Both the position numbers and the translations under genes were made by a program. 64,000 bases of DNA from Prosapia bicincta (Eukaryota > Arthropoda > Insecta > Hemiptera > Cercopidae): positions 244,468,323 through 244,532,322 of the forward strand of contig JBAIZL010000005.1 of assembly GCA_036971475.1 (NCBI GenBank), given 5' to 3'. Shown piece after piece: positions 1-12,291 of this stretch. Under the pieces are notes generated by a model, which searched no databases, had not been told where the DNA came from, and saw only the letters and a program-made list of their open reading frames with translations. Every line of letters starts with the position of its first letter. Within the stretch, counting starts at the first letter, position 1.

Positions 1-2159
1 CATTCATGATTGTGGCTTGTATTCATTTTTTGTTGATTAAAAGTACATTTTACGATATTACAATTGAGCACGCTAATATCCTTATATTCCTAAGAAATTT
101 ATATAATAATATAGTCGATTGATACTAATAAGTTCACCAAAAATTGTGCTGTGTAACTTGAGGTAACTGAATTTTCAACAAAACTAAAACGAACTCTTTA
201 CTTGTCTCTTCTTAACAGTCACTTTTCTTTACAAAAATAGTTTAATAACTTTTATAATTGCATTTATCCTAAGTAGCTAATTTCAACTAGTTATTTGTCC
301 TGAGCCTAAATTTTTCACTATTGACATTAAGGGAACATAATAATCCTCAAAATACAGTTTTCAATTATAACTATTAAATAATAATATTATAAATAATTAC
401 AAACAATAATTTTGTAAATAGTTTGGGCTCTTACAAAACATTAGTCCTCTTACGTGAAACAAAAATAAACGGAGAAAATTCAATGCCTAAATTTTAAATT
501 CAAACAAAATAATAGACATTATATCAAGCTTCCAGACACAATTCTAGATAGAACTGATAACATAGCTCGTTGTGTACTGGTCTAAAATTATAAACTATAA
601 TATCAGAGGATCCCGTTTCTTTAATATTGGTTCTGAAGACAAGGGACTAAAGTTTTGCCCCAGTACAACATTAATTCATAATTAATTTAATAATTTAACA
701 TAATTATATTTAGATTTTTATTTTAGTTTTCGTTCAGTTTTTACGAGTGGAATTAATTATGCATGCATATACTTCTTCAATAGTTTATACAAAGTTTTGG
801 GATTCATTTCTGAATATTTTAAAATTGTCAAGTTATTTTTAACATGTAATATAAATTTTAAAACCATATTGTAAAAGTTATTATTTATTTTATATTACAA
901 GAAGTTGAATATAAGCTAAAGCCTATTGTTGTTTAATTGTGCAAGCTATTCTAGCATTTAAAATATTTACCAACGCGTTGCTCAAAAACCAAAATTAAAA
1001 TTTAACCAATTATTTACGCAATCTATTCATGCTTAGAAGAGTTAGAGCAAAAGGACAACTGGAGGTCGAAATAATTCTTCCTTAGGTGTCAGTGAGCATT
1101 AATTATTTTTTTATTAGGATTAGCCTTTGGTTGGCAACATCTATAACTTTTAATTATTGTCTATGTTCGTCCGACACATAGTTTGTATACTCACGATATT
1201 AAGTTTCTGACGTTCCAAAACCACGTAATTCTCTTGGCTCAAGATATCTGGTAAACATATTTCTGAATTTTCGCATTCTATAATACATTTGCCAAAAAAT
1301 AAAAACTCTTCCTTGAAATCTACTTTGCGCACTTGACCTTATACAAGTGGTTGCTATAATGACCTGTATTTCAGTATTACAGTGTACTTTTATATAAAAT
1401 ATAACAACAGTTCGCATAAACGTGTGCGATGAAATTGAACAGTTTACAGACACTCAATATTACTGCACTCTTTTAACATGCCCCGAGGTGGTATATTGCC
1501 CAGACTCAACCTTTACCGCTCTCCCTCACTCAGATCACACTTATCCGCGAAAAGCGCATCGACATCGCCACTATAAATAGTATTACACTTATGTTTTTGC
1601 TGCTGGATCTTTCGCTATTCTTTATTAGCGGAAAAAATAACATTTTCAACGATTGTTACAGCCTATTGAACTTAAATGTCCTTTAAAAATTAATCAAATG
1701 TTAAAATATTCACCATTTTGTCAATCATATAAAATTGTATAGAATAAGGAAAACGGATTTTTCAACCAGTCAAAAATAATCAATTTATAGGACTAAATCT
1801 TATATCCACAAAGTGTCTATTGTATCCATCGTTTAAAAGGCCTCTCGTACATTTTTTTGTTAACTAAACACAAAATAAGACAAGTAAAACATACAAGTAG
1901 GGTTCCCTCAATATTCTGGTAATGTAGGAGAAAACCACAGTCGGATTACTGAAATTGCCGGACTATTGGGACATTAGAATGTCTTTGCAGCATTAAAACT
2001 AATCATTAATTTAGAACTAGATTTACTATAGGGACATTTATGATGCTCTAGAACCCTTGACTACAACCCCATTGCAGTTGAAACCTATATAGAATCGTTT
2101 AAACCATAGTTTACCACGACTGACTTGAAAGGAATGACAAATTATTTGTAACACGGACC
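1..2159. other. AT-rich intergenic DNA, no gene seen
   Basis: I see no coding sequence with recognisable motifs here. The open frames around 1150-1453 are short, overlap each other on the same strand and have no family resemblance. A GC-richer patch at about 1480-1600 contains a TATAAATA string near 1573-1580 and could be a promoter-like or conserved block. Nothing else supports that, so it is not called separately. Confidence 0.6.
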
Positions 2160-2645
2160 AAGTAAACTTTGAGCACGAAGAGAGGAATACCAGCACCACA
2201 GTAGCAGTAGTTCACATATTTTCTGGTCCAGTAGTAGTGCTACTAGTATTTCTCTCTTCGCCTCAATGTATTACTCGGTCCAGTAGTAGTGCTGCTAGTA
2301 TTTCTCTCTTCGCCTCAATGTATAGTCGGTCGAGTAGTAGTTCACAGTTTTTCCGAGGCAGTGTTTACTCGGTCCGGTAGTAGGGCTGCTACTATTTCCC
2401 TCTTCGGTCTCAATGTATTACTCGGTCCAGTAGTAGTGCTGCTAGTATTTCTCTCTTCGGCTTCAATGTATAGTCGGTCGAGTAGTAGTTCACATATTTT
2501 CCGAGGCAGTGTTTACTCGGTCCTGTAGTAGTGCTGTTAGTATTTCCCTCTTCGGCCTCAAAGTGTAGTCGGTCGAGTAGTAATTCACACATTTTTCGCG
2601 AGTAATGTCTACTCGGTTTGGTAGTAGTGCTGCTAATACTACGTG
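2160..2645. repeat. Tandem repeat, units of about 54 and 95-97 bp
   Basis: The string GTAGTAGTGCTGCTAGTATT and close variants recurs near 2226, 2281, 2372, 2427, 2523 and 2619. Each copy is followed by a CTCTTCG...CTCAATGTAT block and then GGTCGAGTAGTAGTTCACA. Spacing alternates between a short unit (about 54 bp) and long units (about 95-97 bp), so the array is composite. The 79-residue open frame across it is a by-product of repetition. Confidence 0.8.
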
Positions 2646-3225
2646 GGGTACAAACGCCATCCTAATAAATTGGTAGCGCCAAACCTCTTATAACAGCTGA
2701 CTTTTTTTCTAAAAAGCTTTAAACAATTTACCAAAACTGTGGGAACAAACGATAAATTATTCTTTAGCGATTCCTTAATAATATTTAATAAATACAAAAC
2801 ATCTTCTCGTAGTTTCACATTAACTGTCGTTCGTTAACATGATATTCGAATACTGGAAACTGAAGCTATGCAAATAATTTGAAGCTTAAGGACTTGTTAC
2901 TTACTTGCAGGTACAACTATCACTTTTCACTATTTACTATTAAATTCCCTTGATTGTTTTATATACGAAGCCGGATCCGGGAGTTATTTCGTTTTTCACG
3001 CGTTCTTACTATGTTTTATGACGTAACGTAAAAAGATTTCTTACAAATTTCGTAATTAATTTAAACGAAGTGTACTTAAATGACAACTCTAAATTCTCAT
3101 TACCTATTAAAAAACTAACCCATGACAACGACGTCTATATATTTTTTAATGTAAAGCCCGAGAGTATTTTTAAAAACATGTTTAATTCTTCCACATGTAT
3201 CTTGTCCGTTTGATAACAACAAATC
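2646..3225. other. AT-rich spacer, nothing recognised
   Basis: Between two satellite arrays. No motif-bearing ORF, no inverted repeat and no RNA gene was seen. Confidence 0.5.
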
Positions 3226-3229
3226 TGTT

Positions 3230-4105
3230 CAGAAATTATTTTTGCAAATCCGAGATGACAGTTCCCTTCATACATGCAAACTACCGAGTCACGATTTTGC
3301 AAATCCGGATGACAGTTCCCTTCTTCCATGCAAGCTATGGAGCCAAGATTTCGCAAATCCGAGATGACATATCCCTTCATGCATGCAAGCTATGGAGACA
3401 CGATTTCGCAAATCCGAGATGATAGTTCCCTTCTTCCATGCAAGCTATGGCGCCACGATTTCGCAAATCCGAGATGACAGTTCCCTTCTTCCATGCAAGC
3501 TATGGAGATACGATCCCTCAAATCCGAGATGAGAGTTCCCTTCTTCCATGCAAGCTATGGAGCCACGATTTCGCAAATCCGAATGACAGTTCCCTTCATC
3601 CATGCAAGCTATGGAGCCAAGATTTCGCAAATCCGAGATGACATTTTCCTTCATGCATGCGAGCTATAGAGACACGATTTCGCAAATCCGAGATGACAGT
3701 TCCCTTCTTCCATGCAAGCTAAGGCGCCACGATTTCGCAAATCCGAGATGACAGTTCCCTTCTTCCATGCAAGCTATGGAGATACGATCCCTCAAATACG
3801 AGATGACAGTTCCCTTCTTTCATGCAAGCTATGGAGCCACGATTTCGCAAATCCAAGATGACAGTTCCATTCATCCATGCAAGCTATGGAGCCACGATTT
3901 CGCAAATCCGAATGACAGTTCCCTTCATCCATGCAAGCTATGGAGCCACGATTACGCAAAGCCGAGATGACAGTTCCCTTCATCCATGCAAGCTATGGAG
4001 CCACGATTACGCAAACCCGAGATGACAGTTCCTTTCATCCATGCAAGCTATGGTGACACGATTTCGGAAATCCGAGATGTCAGTTCCCTTCATCCATGCC
4101 TTCTT
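3230..4105. repeat. 55-bp satellite array with 5-mer higher-order pattern
   Basis: About 15-16 copies of a 55-bp unit built around CGCAAATCCGAGATGACAG, TTCCCTTCTTCCATGCAAGC and TATGGAGCCACGATTT. Variant units recur in the same order. The CGCCACG unit followed by the GATACGATCCCTC unit occurs at 3451 and again at 3725. The GCCAAGATTT unit followed by the CATGCATGC unit occurs near 3345 and again near 3617. The shift of about 272-274 bp is five monomers, which shows that a block of five units was duplicated. Short open frames on both strands here are repeat artefacts, because 55 is not a multiple of three. Confidence 0.9.
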
Positions 4106-5620
4106 CTACAGAGTTCCCCGCTATTGTATTATGTTATTTGAATCAAGATATGAAATATCCTATATTTCATGTTTGTTTATTATAACAGGTGGTTTAGGTA
4201 TTCCAACTTTTTTTTAACCGACACTTCTATCTCTCTCTTTCAACCGGCCCTAAGATTACTTCTTGATTAGTAACGCGGTTAATTTGTCCCTATTTTCTTG
4301 ACTTTATGACAATGAGCGTTTCGTTCAGGAGTCTAATTGATTACCATAGTGATATCAGAAATATTTCGTCTATAATGTTGTTCTCTCATATTATGTAACT
4401 GGAAAAACACATTTTCCATTCAAGTTTTCCAATACAAGTTAATTATTATCTGTTATATATTCCGACTTCCTTCAGCGTGGTTCTTTTATCTGACCACCAT
4501 TTCTCTGTTTCAATTACTACAAAAGTTGTGTCAAATCGTCTTTTCCATTTGTTTCTTTTACTTGTTAAGCTTATGAAATTCTAAATTTCTTTAGATTTTC
4601 AGGTTTAGTTTTGGATAAATAACAATTTTTTTTGTTTTAGGTATCTTAGGCTGTGTCGTAAAGGCATTCAAACATAAACCCCTATCCTATAGTTATAATG
4701 GCTTACGTCAGACAAACAGGCCAATCACACAGGACGTCACCGTGTGAGGTACTACAAGATAGTTCCGTCCAAGTTATTAACAGTATTTTAATATCTAAAT
4801 TAAGTTGTGACAGGGTAATCGGCGTCCTTGATTACGATCGATCAATCGGACCAAATCCCTCTCACCGAAATTAAGCCACAAAAATAATGTCTTGATCAAC
4901 GGAAACCTTGTTTAATAAAGCCATTAAGTTGTTATTTTAATTACCAGTTGCCGAAGATAAAATAAACACAAATTAAGATAAAAATCAAAGATTTATTGAT
5001 AACCGAGAGCGCGTCATTATACCATTATAGCTGAATGTACAATTACTCCCGGGTAGTGCATTCTCTTGTTTTTTAATTAGATTACTCCGTCATAGAAACA
5101 TAAATAAAGCAGCGGACATAGCTTCGTTTACGTTATATTTGTATATTATGCAAATGCTTTAAATAATTCATTACCACCCCTATTATTATCGGAAAATGTT
5201 AATTTTTATTAATAAAGCGGTTATATTAGACATACGTAATGACCTTGGGTAATGGAGCGTGGTTGTATCCTTGTTTAATGATTAGGCACTCAGATGTTTT
5301 ATGCATTTCATTCATTACTATTTAAAACTATAAGTAACGACTCAGTGTATTATAGGTAACGAAATTATAGGCAATGAGAAGAATATTAAGAATTACCGAT
5401 AAATGAGAGTAATTTATTTTGATTCAGTTGGTAAGCCTTAAATAAATTTTCTACTGCAATTTCGCTTTGTATTATGGTTTTACATTAACAACTATGTTTT
5501 GAATATTGTGAATACAATGTTAACGTGTACTGACAATATTAGTGATTGTGCTTTAAATAATTTATCATTTAATAACTACCGTAGCTATCTATCGTATAAT
5601 AAGTAGTACATTTGATACTA
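4106..5620. other. Intergenic DNA with a GC-richer island at about 4640-5300
   Basis: Most of the stretch is AT-rich. The part from about 4640 to 5300 is less AT-rich and keeps CpG-containing words (GACGTCACCG, CGATCGATCAATCGG) while lacking any long ORF. That composition is common for conserved non-coding or enhancer DNA in insects, but I have no alignment, so this is a composition-based suggestion only. Confidence 0.3.
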
Positions 5621-5624
5621 TTTA

Positions 5625-7245
5625 GATAATATGTGGAACATTACATTATCTATAAAAGTGGACAGAATTCATCAAATGTAGGAGTAAGCAACATAGAGGA
5701 TCGGCTTATGCAGTGAATAATATGTGGAACATTACATTATCTATAAAAGTGAACAGGATTCATCAACTGTAGGAGTAAGCAACATAGAGGATCGGCTTAT
5801 GCATTGAATAATATGTGAAACATTACATTATCTATAAAAGTGGACAGGATTCATCAACTGTAGGAGTAAGCAACATAGAGGATCGGCTTATGCATTGAAT
5901 AATACGTGGAACATTACACTATCTATAAAAGTGGACAGGATTCATCAACTGTAGGAGTAAGCAACATAGAGGATCGGCTTATGCATGAATAATATGTGGA
6001 ACATTACATTATCTATAAAAGTGGACAGGATTCATCAACTGTAGGAGTAAGCAACATAGAGGATCGGCTTATGCATTGAATAATATGTGGAACATTACAT
6101 TATCTATAAAAGTGGACAGGATTCATCAACTGTAGGAGTAAGCAACATAGAGGATCGGCTTATGCATTGAATAATATGTGGAACATTACATTATCTATAA
6201 AAATGGACAGGATTCATCAACTGTAGGAGTAAGCAACATAGAGGATCGGCTTATGCATTGAATAATATGTGGAACATTACATTATCTATAAAAGTGGACA
6301 GGATTCATCAACTGTAGGAGTAAGCAACATAGAGAATAGGCTTACGCAGTGAATTATATGCATATAAAGGTTCCTTTTTAGTCTGAAAATTTGAGAATCA
6401 TAGAGGATCGGCTTATGCATTGAGTAATATGTGGAACATTACATTATCTGTAAAAGTGGACAGGATTCATCAACTGTAGGTCTAAGCAACATAGAGGATC
6501 GGCTTATGCATTGAATAATATGTGGAACATTACATTATCTATTAAAGTGAACAGGATTCATCAACTGTAGGAGTAAGCAACATATAGGATCGGCTTATGC
6601 ATTGAATAATATGTGGAACATTACATTATCTATAAAAGTGGACAGGATTCATCAACTGTAGGAGTAAGCAACATAGAGGATCGGCTTATGCATTGAATAA
6701 TATGTGGAACATTACATTATCTATAAAAGTGGACAGGATTCATCAACTGTAGGAGTAAGCAACATAGAGGATCGGCTTATGCAGTGAATAATATGTGGAA
6801 TATTACATTATCTATAAAAGTGGACAGGATTCATCAACTGTAGGAGTAAGCAACATAGAGGATCGGCTTATGCAGTGAATAATATGTGGAACATTACATT
6901 ATCTATAAAAGTGAACAGGATTCATCAACTGTAGGAGTAAGCAACATAGAGGATCGGCTTATGCATTGAATAATATGTGAAACATTACATTATCTATAAA
7001 AGTGGACAGGATTCATCAACTGTAGGAGTAAGCAACATAGAGGATCGGCTTATGCATTGAATAATACGTGGAACATTACACTATCTATAAAAGTTGACAG
7101 GATTCATCAACTGTAGGAGTAAGCAACATAGAGGATCGGCTTATGCATTGAATAATATGTGGAACATTACATTATCTATAAAAGTGGACAGGATTCATCA
7201 ACTGTAGGAGTAAGCAACATAGAGAATCGGCTTACGCAGTGAATT
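5625..7245. repeat. 91-bp satellite array with duplicated block
   Basis: About 17 near-identical copies of a 91-bp unit. Recognisable parts are AATAATATGTGGAACATTAC, ATTATCTATAAAAGTGGACA, GGATTCATCAACTGTAGGAG and TAAGCAACATAGAGGATCGG. Each unit contains the string CTATAAAAG, which matches a TATA-box consensus. Variant units occur in the same order twice (gtgaacagg, then tgtgaaac, then acgtgg with cactat): at about 5709-5990 and again at about 6876-7130. A non-unit tail (GAATTATATGCATATAAAGG, then TTCCTTTTTAGTC) follows the array at 6350 and again at 7243. The array therefore grew by duplication of a block of roughly 0.9 kb or more. Confidence 0.95.
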
Positions 7246-7289
7246 ATATGCATATAAAGGTTCCTTTTTAGTCTGAAAATTCGAGAATG

Positions 7290-9383
7290 TGTTGTACAAA
7301 GTCTAAAAACGATTTGTTGAGCCAGTCTTTTTTCAATTTAACTGTCAATTTTCAGGTGTAAAGCCATGGTATTTAAGAATTTAACGGTGATGCTATAAAG
7401 CAAATTGCTTTACAGATTGTCTACCAGATGGGTCTACATGTCACGTTGAAGATTTCCAGTCGCACAGATGGACATCCTTAATCATTGCAATATATTCCGA
7501 TAATGTTACTGTGATTTAAAAAAAATGGCGACAACAATAAAACAGACCTCCATGAAATTACACTGAATGGAATACTTCAAAAAATAAATCACTGGTTAAC
7601 CAAAGACGAAGGCGTTTCGAGGCAAACCGTGGAATTATATTACAGATTGATATTTCAACGAATTAAACTTGAAGTTAGGAAAATCAATCCCTTATATTTA
7701 TTTACCGTGTTGTTTATTAGGAAATTTAACAATATAACGACTGAACTAGAATCGCTTCAAATATTTTTGAGAAATGAACTTTCCTGCAACAGTTTTTCTA
7801 GACATTTTTGAAAAAAGCCACACAAAATATTTTTGTTGGTAAAACATATATTTAAAATAAAATTGCAACACAACCGCTCCTGGCGTTTGAGCTATTTGGT
7901 GAAGCGCTGACCAGTGGAGATGAGCTTCCTTGAAGGTGGGACTGGCGTAATCCTTGACCTGGTCCAGGGCTGTGCATCCGAAGGTATTCAGCATTCATGA
8001 CTTCATGACGACACAGCACACACTATGGGGACGGTAGAACATGAATACGGTGAGGATGCTCAGCAAAGTCCTTATGGGCGGTCTTCATTTTGAGTGTTGC
8101 AACGCTAACAGCTCAGAGAAGGTTATGTTTAATTGATCCCTCCGAGTCAAGACCTTCCTACCGTTTTTCTGGGAAATGATACTGATCGCCTGCTTTTGGT
8201 GCCTCCTGCATTATCTAAACGCTCTTACCTCGAGATAATACAAACTATATAGTGTTCTAATTATAATTAGATAAATACAGTTTTGTCTATTTACAAAGGT
8301 GTTGGAAGAATCCTGCATTAGATGTGTAACCATTATTCACACCATGTTTTAAACTTATAGTTTATCCTCACAGCTCAGACAATCAGAGTTTCAATTTTCA
8401 GGATATTTCTTCTATTTTAATGTTATTTTAACAACCAAAGTTTTGGCTAAACTCTGCATAAAAGAGTCGCATGGCATAATATCTATCCTTCCAAGGAACC
8501 ATATGCTCTCGCAGTAATCAATCTCGGAGAAGCTCAATCAAACACTTCTATCCACTCCAGAGTTCATAAAACGTTATATCCAATGGATAGTAGGCGAATC
8601 GCGTCAAAAGAAGAAAGGTTCCCCTATGACAACATAGGCTTATGTAACTCAAGACAGCACTATTTTAACGTTCATAACTGATTGCCTGAATCTGATCTCT
8701 GAATTAAAACTTCATTGGCATTAAAAGGCGTCTTTTATATAAGTTTCAGGGTTTTATGCTTTACTTCAATTGCTTTGTTCCTTTTATTTTCTGTGTTCGG
8801 ATATTTTACATATATTTTTGTATTTTCAGTCATTTTCATGTGAATCACTATTGCAACGTAACAATAATTTTAAAAAGTTTTCGATCTTTCATGTACACTT
8901 TTTTTCATTTGAGACAAATATATCTGTGATGAAATTTCTTCTCAGGGATTGGACTAACGCGGCCAAGTCCAACTACGGGGTAATTTATTGCATTTGGTGT
9001 TATGGTAAATACATTTCGAGTGTCTGGTTTGGCTTTCGGTGCTGTAAAGGGTGAAGTTCCAGCAAGTAAATTAAAAAATGTTTTTGAGAGAAGTAGGAGA
9101 AAAGCGATCCAATCTAACCCCCCCCCCTACCAAAATGTGATAGATCTGTATCTGTTGGACGTCTTTTCTTGAGAGAATTTATAAAAGAATACCAAGAAAA
9201 TATCCTCGTTGTAGTTCATAATTTAGATGCCTTAATACTTTTAGATTGGAGTTGTTCTAGGAATTAGAATTCTCAACAATGACAACGAATATACAATATT
9301 TGCTTGAACATAATAAAAAGTAATTCAATATGTTTTATATTACGACCCATTTCCATTTTTCTCGATTCCAAACTCAAACTCAC
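7290..9383. other. Intergenic DNA; unclassified GC-richer patch at 7860-8220
   Basis: Mostly AT-rich. The patch at about 7860-8220 is GC-richer and is open on the minus strand for about 80 codons, starting near 7994. I do not recognise the peptide, and neighbouring frames are closed, so it may be a decayed mobile-element fragment or a stray exon. The rest holds nothing I can name. Confidence 0.35.
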
Positions 9384-9637
<254 letters not shown>

Positions 9638-9829
9638 CGATTTTCCTGGTAATATCCCTATCAATCAAATCTACAAAAGTATAGTTCTATAACGCTATAA
9701 ATCAGTTGTTCGCTCTCGAAGACGTAGCATCATACGCTTGTTCTACGTTGAAACAATTCAATTATTTCTACTTGGGCAATATTTCTACTTGCCCATTATT
9801 CATACTTCAATCGGCGACAATGTTTAAGA

Positions 9830-10330
9830 AAGTTGTAATTTAGCATAAATCAGAGGCCAATTAAAGCCGCTGAGATTCCTATCTGACAACTTCGATAATT
9901 GATTGCAGCCGATTAGGTGGCTAAAAGCGTCCCGAGGTACGCGGATATAAATTAAACCCGGTTTAATATGCAGCAACGCGCCTAAATTATGGGGGGACGC
10001 TGATAACTCATTATCCCCCTGAAGATTGGCGCCCCTGAACTCGCTTCGTTTATCGTTTTTAAATCTCGGCGGATAATTTTTCGGCGGTTTCCTTCGAAAT
10101 GCCCGTTGCCCGTAAGTTTTATGTACTGACCGAACATGGTTATAAAACGACCGTTTTTCGAGAATATTAAAATGCAAATTTCAAACGGGAAATTAAAATG
10201 TGACAATCGTTTGCTTTGACTCGGCCGCTCGACAGACCTTATCAGATTTCTCCCTTACGGTAGCGCACGCATCGGAACGTACGCACGCTGAAACCGTCTG
10301 CTTTGCATCTGTTATCTAAACGCGTCATCG
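9830..10330. other. GC-richer island, candidate conserved non-coding element
   Basis: Composition changes sharply from AT-rich flanks to a balanced, CpG-retaining block with words such as AAACCCGGTTTAATATGCAG, GCGCCCCTGAACTCGC and AACGCGTCATCGTCACG. A 117-codon open frame on the minus strand (10177 to 9824) shows no family motif and is probably fortuitous. Palindromic and homeodomain-like words are present (AAACCCGGTTT, TAATTG). A regulatory element is a reasonable guess, but only cross-species alignment could show it. Confidence 0.3.
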
Positions 10331-11211
10331 TCACGAAATGTATATAAAAAAGAGATTATGGTTAACATAAACGTATAGATAAACTACTTATGAAGCACGG
10401 CGCAGTAATAATTAAAAACTGGTTTACAGAAGCCGGTCTACTTTTATTTAATTCCCCCGTTGAATGATAATTTCAACTCTTGGATGTTAGGCTATATTAA
10501 CTGCTCGCACTTACATTTACGGCGTCATAATTTCACAGAAAGTAGACGATTTTGACACAAAGTTTGAGGAATCATTTCATGAATAAATTCACCACATTTG
10601 TTTATGTTACATTCTAGAAATCCAATCTAACTAAATTACAAGCGGTAAAGATTGCTGATTGAAATAATTATATAATTTTCTAAATTTTAATTGTAAAACA
10701 AATAAGATTTAAAAATGGAACAGCAATTGTTAATTATCTAATAAAATTAAAGGCACAGGACTTTACAAAATGTAGATTAAGAAAGTCCTGAATAGGTATG
10801 ATAGTAGTAATGATATTCGGGTTTCGAGATTTCCAAACAAATTTTACTGTATTGGTTGTACTCATCTGACAGGGCAAGCTCATAAGGGGTGTTGGTTAAG
10901 TATAATTGATTCTATCTTTTCTAGCAGAAAGGGTTTTAAAAATAAGAAACGCGATATACTACCATAATTTGGGGCGAATAAACGTATGGAGAGGCCTAAT
11001 TCCGATGAGTTATGAATTGCCTAAAGGAATGAATTGACAGAATTTAGGCAAAAATCTATTTTGCACACCATTCTTCTTTTTTACAATTTTTATTCTTCTA
11101 AACTTTTCTGCATTACACACTGCCGAATGTATCTATCGTTGTGTGCATTTAAGATATAACCGGAAGGGTTTATTAAAAATCCCGACTCTGAAGGTCCTAC
11201 GCTTAGTTAAG
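10331..11211. other. AT-rich intergenic DNA
   Basis: No coding or structured feature seen. Near 11080-11150 the sequence TTCTTCTAAACTTTTCTGCA followed by TTACACACTGCCGAAT loosely resembles 22665-22705 beyond the LINE and foldback nest. This hints that both flanks belong to one older repeat. Confidence 0.4.
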
Positions 11212-11432
11212 GCCAACTGAGAGTGGATAAACATCCGATGGTGTTGACGAAAGATCCGATACCTGGGCCGAAATACTCAGATATGGTATCGAGGTAAGGG
11301 AACCTGGTCATTAGGAAGGCGAACTGAGAGTGGGTAAAGTTCCGATGGTGTTGACGAAATAGATGATGTTGACGAAAGATCCGATACCTGTGCCGAAATA
11401 CTCAGATATGGTATCGACGTAAGGGAACCTGG
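11212..11432. repeat. Two tandem copies of a 106-115 bp unit (LINE target)
   Basis: The unit beginning with CAACTGAGAGTGG and ending with AAGGGAACCTGG occurs at about 11212-11306 and 11318-11432. The second copy has a short internal duplication of GATGTTGACGAAA. The LINE copy starting at 11433 is inserted directly after the second copy. The third AAGGGAACCTGG, at 22310-22321, is the other half of its target duplication. Confidence 0.8.
11421..11432. repeat. Target-site duplication of LINE copy B, left
   Basis: AAGGGAACCTGG immediately precedes the LINE sequence here and recurs at 22310-22321 immediately after the LINE 3' tail. Twelve bases fits target-primed reverse transcription and brackets the LINE plus the nested foldback. 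Confidence 0.85.
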
Positions 11433-11997
11433 GTGGGAAGCAATCAACCACGAGCACCAAACCCCAGCATGGAGATTGCATACTCGAACAACTGGGCTAA
11501 TCTCCCAGATGTTTCGGGACATATGAGTATCGAGTGCGTGGTCAAAGAACCTGTCTTGGAGATGGGCAGTGACCACCTTACTCGGACGTTTGCACCTGAC
11601 CAGGCCCACCAAACTATGATGGAATGGTCAGGGTCAGTAACATCGGGAGCTCAGATCTGGTACACAGATGGCTCCAAGGTGGACTTCGGCACTGGAGCGG
11701 GGGTGTATTGTAAACACCCAAGGGTAAAACGAGTTTATTTCCTTGGGGAGGCATACCTCTGTCTTTCAGGCCAAAATATATGCTATAAATGCCTGTCTGG
11801 GAGAGATAGCGAGAAGGGGAATACACAGGACCCGGATTGCTATTTTCTCTGACACTCAGGCAGCAATTAAGGCATTAAACAGACATGTGGTCACCTCGGC
11901 CATAGTCAGGGAGTGCCTAAATAACCTAGAAGCCCTGGCAAGGCACAACCAAATGAAGATAGGTTGGGGCCAGGGCATAGGGGAATTTTGGAAATGA
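11433..11997 (+). pseudogene. ORF1-RNase H fusion remnant of LINE copy B
   Basis: The first frame (to 11852) joins the ORF1 peptide GSNQPRAPNPS directly to MEIAYSNNWANLPD, the linker before RNase H. It then reads YTDGSKVDFGTG (first catalytic Asp). A one-base insertion near 11737 shifts the frame, and the rest continues in the frame of 11743-11997 with QAKIYAINACLGE and SDTQAAIKALN. The catalytic Glu of the QAEIY motif is Lys here. The last part (WVPGHRE...GNEAAD in the full copy) is further disrupted. The product cannot be an active RNase H. The fusion looks like an accident of reverse transcription or deletion rather than a gene. Confidence 0.85.
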
Positions 11998-12285
11998 AGC
12001 CGCAGATGCACTGGCCAGAGCGGGGTATTCAACTCCGCTAATTCGACCGGAGCCGGCGGTAGGTATTTCCAAATCCATTGTAAAGATTAAAGTGCGAAGG
12101 TGGATGGCTGAAAGACACTGTGAGCACTGGGTCAGGGCTGAAGGAATGAGACACAGTAAGCTAACCCTTAGGAAACCTTCCTTGTCTCGGACAAGGACTA
12201 ACCCTGCAGGAGAGTCTCGTCTGTCTGTCTAGGCAGGAATTGAGTATAGCCACAGGTCTACTCACGGGACACAGTGGACTAAGGA

Positions 12286-12291
12286 AACATC
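12286..12291. repeat. 6-bp target-site duplication of the foldback element, left
   Basis: AACATC ends the left LINE fragment and recurs at 22012-22017. In the uninterrupted LINE (around 30200) this hexamer occurs once, between GGAA and TGCATAAAATGGG. The comparison with an empty site makes the duplication secure. Confidence 0.92.

Larger units (their letters stand above)
11433..12291 (+). mobile_element. LINE copy B, 5' part: truncated and internally deleted
   Basis: This is a dead copy of the same LINE family as the element at 25139-30492. It begins inside ORF1 (equivalent to about 26076). After about 35 bp it jumps to the region just before the RNase H domain (equivalent to about 29392), so the ORF1 C-terminus, endonuclease and reverse transcriptase are missing. 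The junction near 11467 lies at a shared GCA. It then follows the full copy closely to 12291, with an extra block of roughly 20 bp near 12184-12208. It is interrupted at AACATC by the foldback element and resumes at 22012. The 12-bp target duplication at 11421 and 22310 shows that both halves are one insertion. Confidence 0.9.

Noticed and set aside
5625..7245. CRISPR-like regular array
   Set aside because: Whole units repeat with no unique spacers, and the context is eukaryotic; it is a satellite.
9824..10177. 117-codon minus-strand frame as a gene
   Set aside because: No domain, no splice or promoter context, and an overlapping frame of similar quality. Kept only as a composition island.
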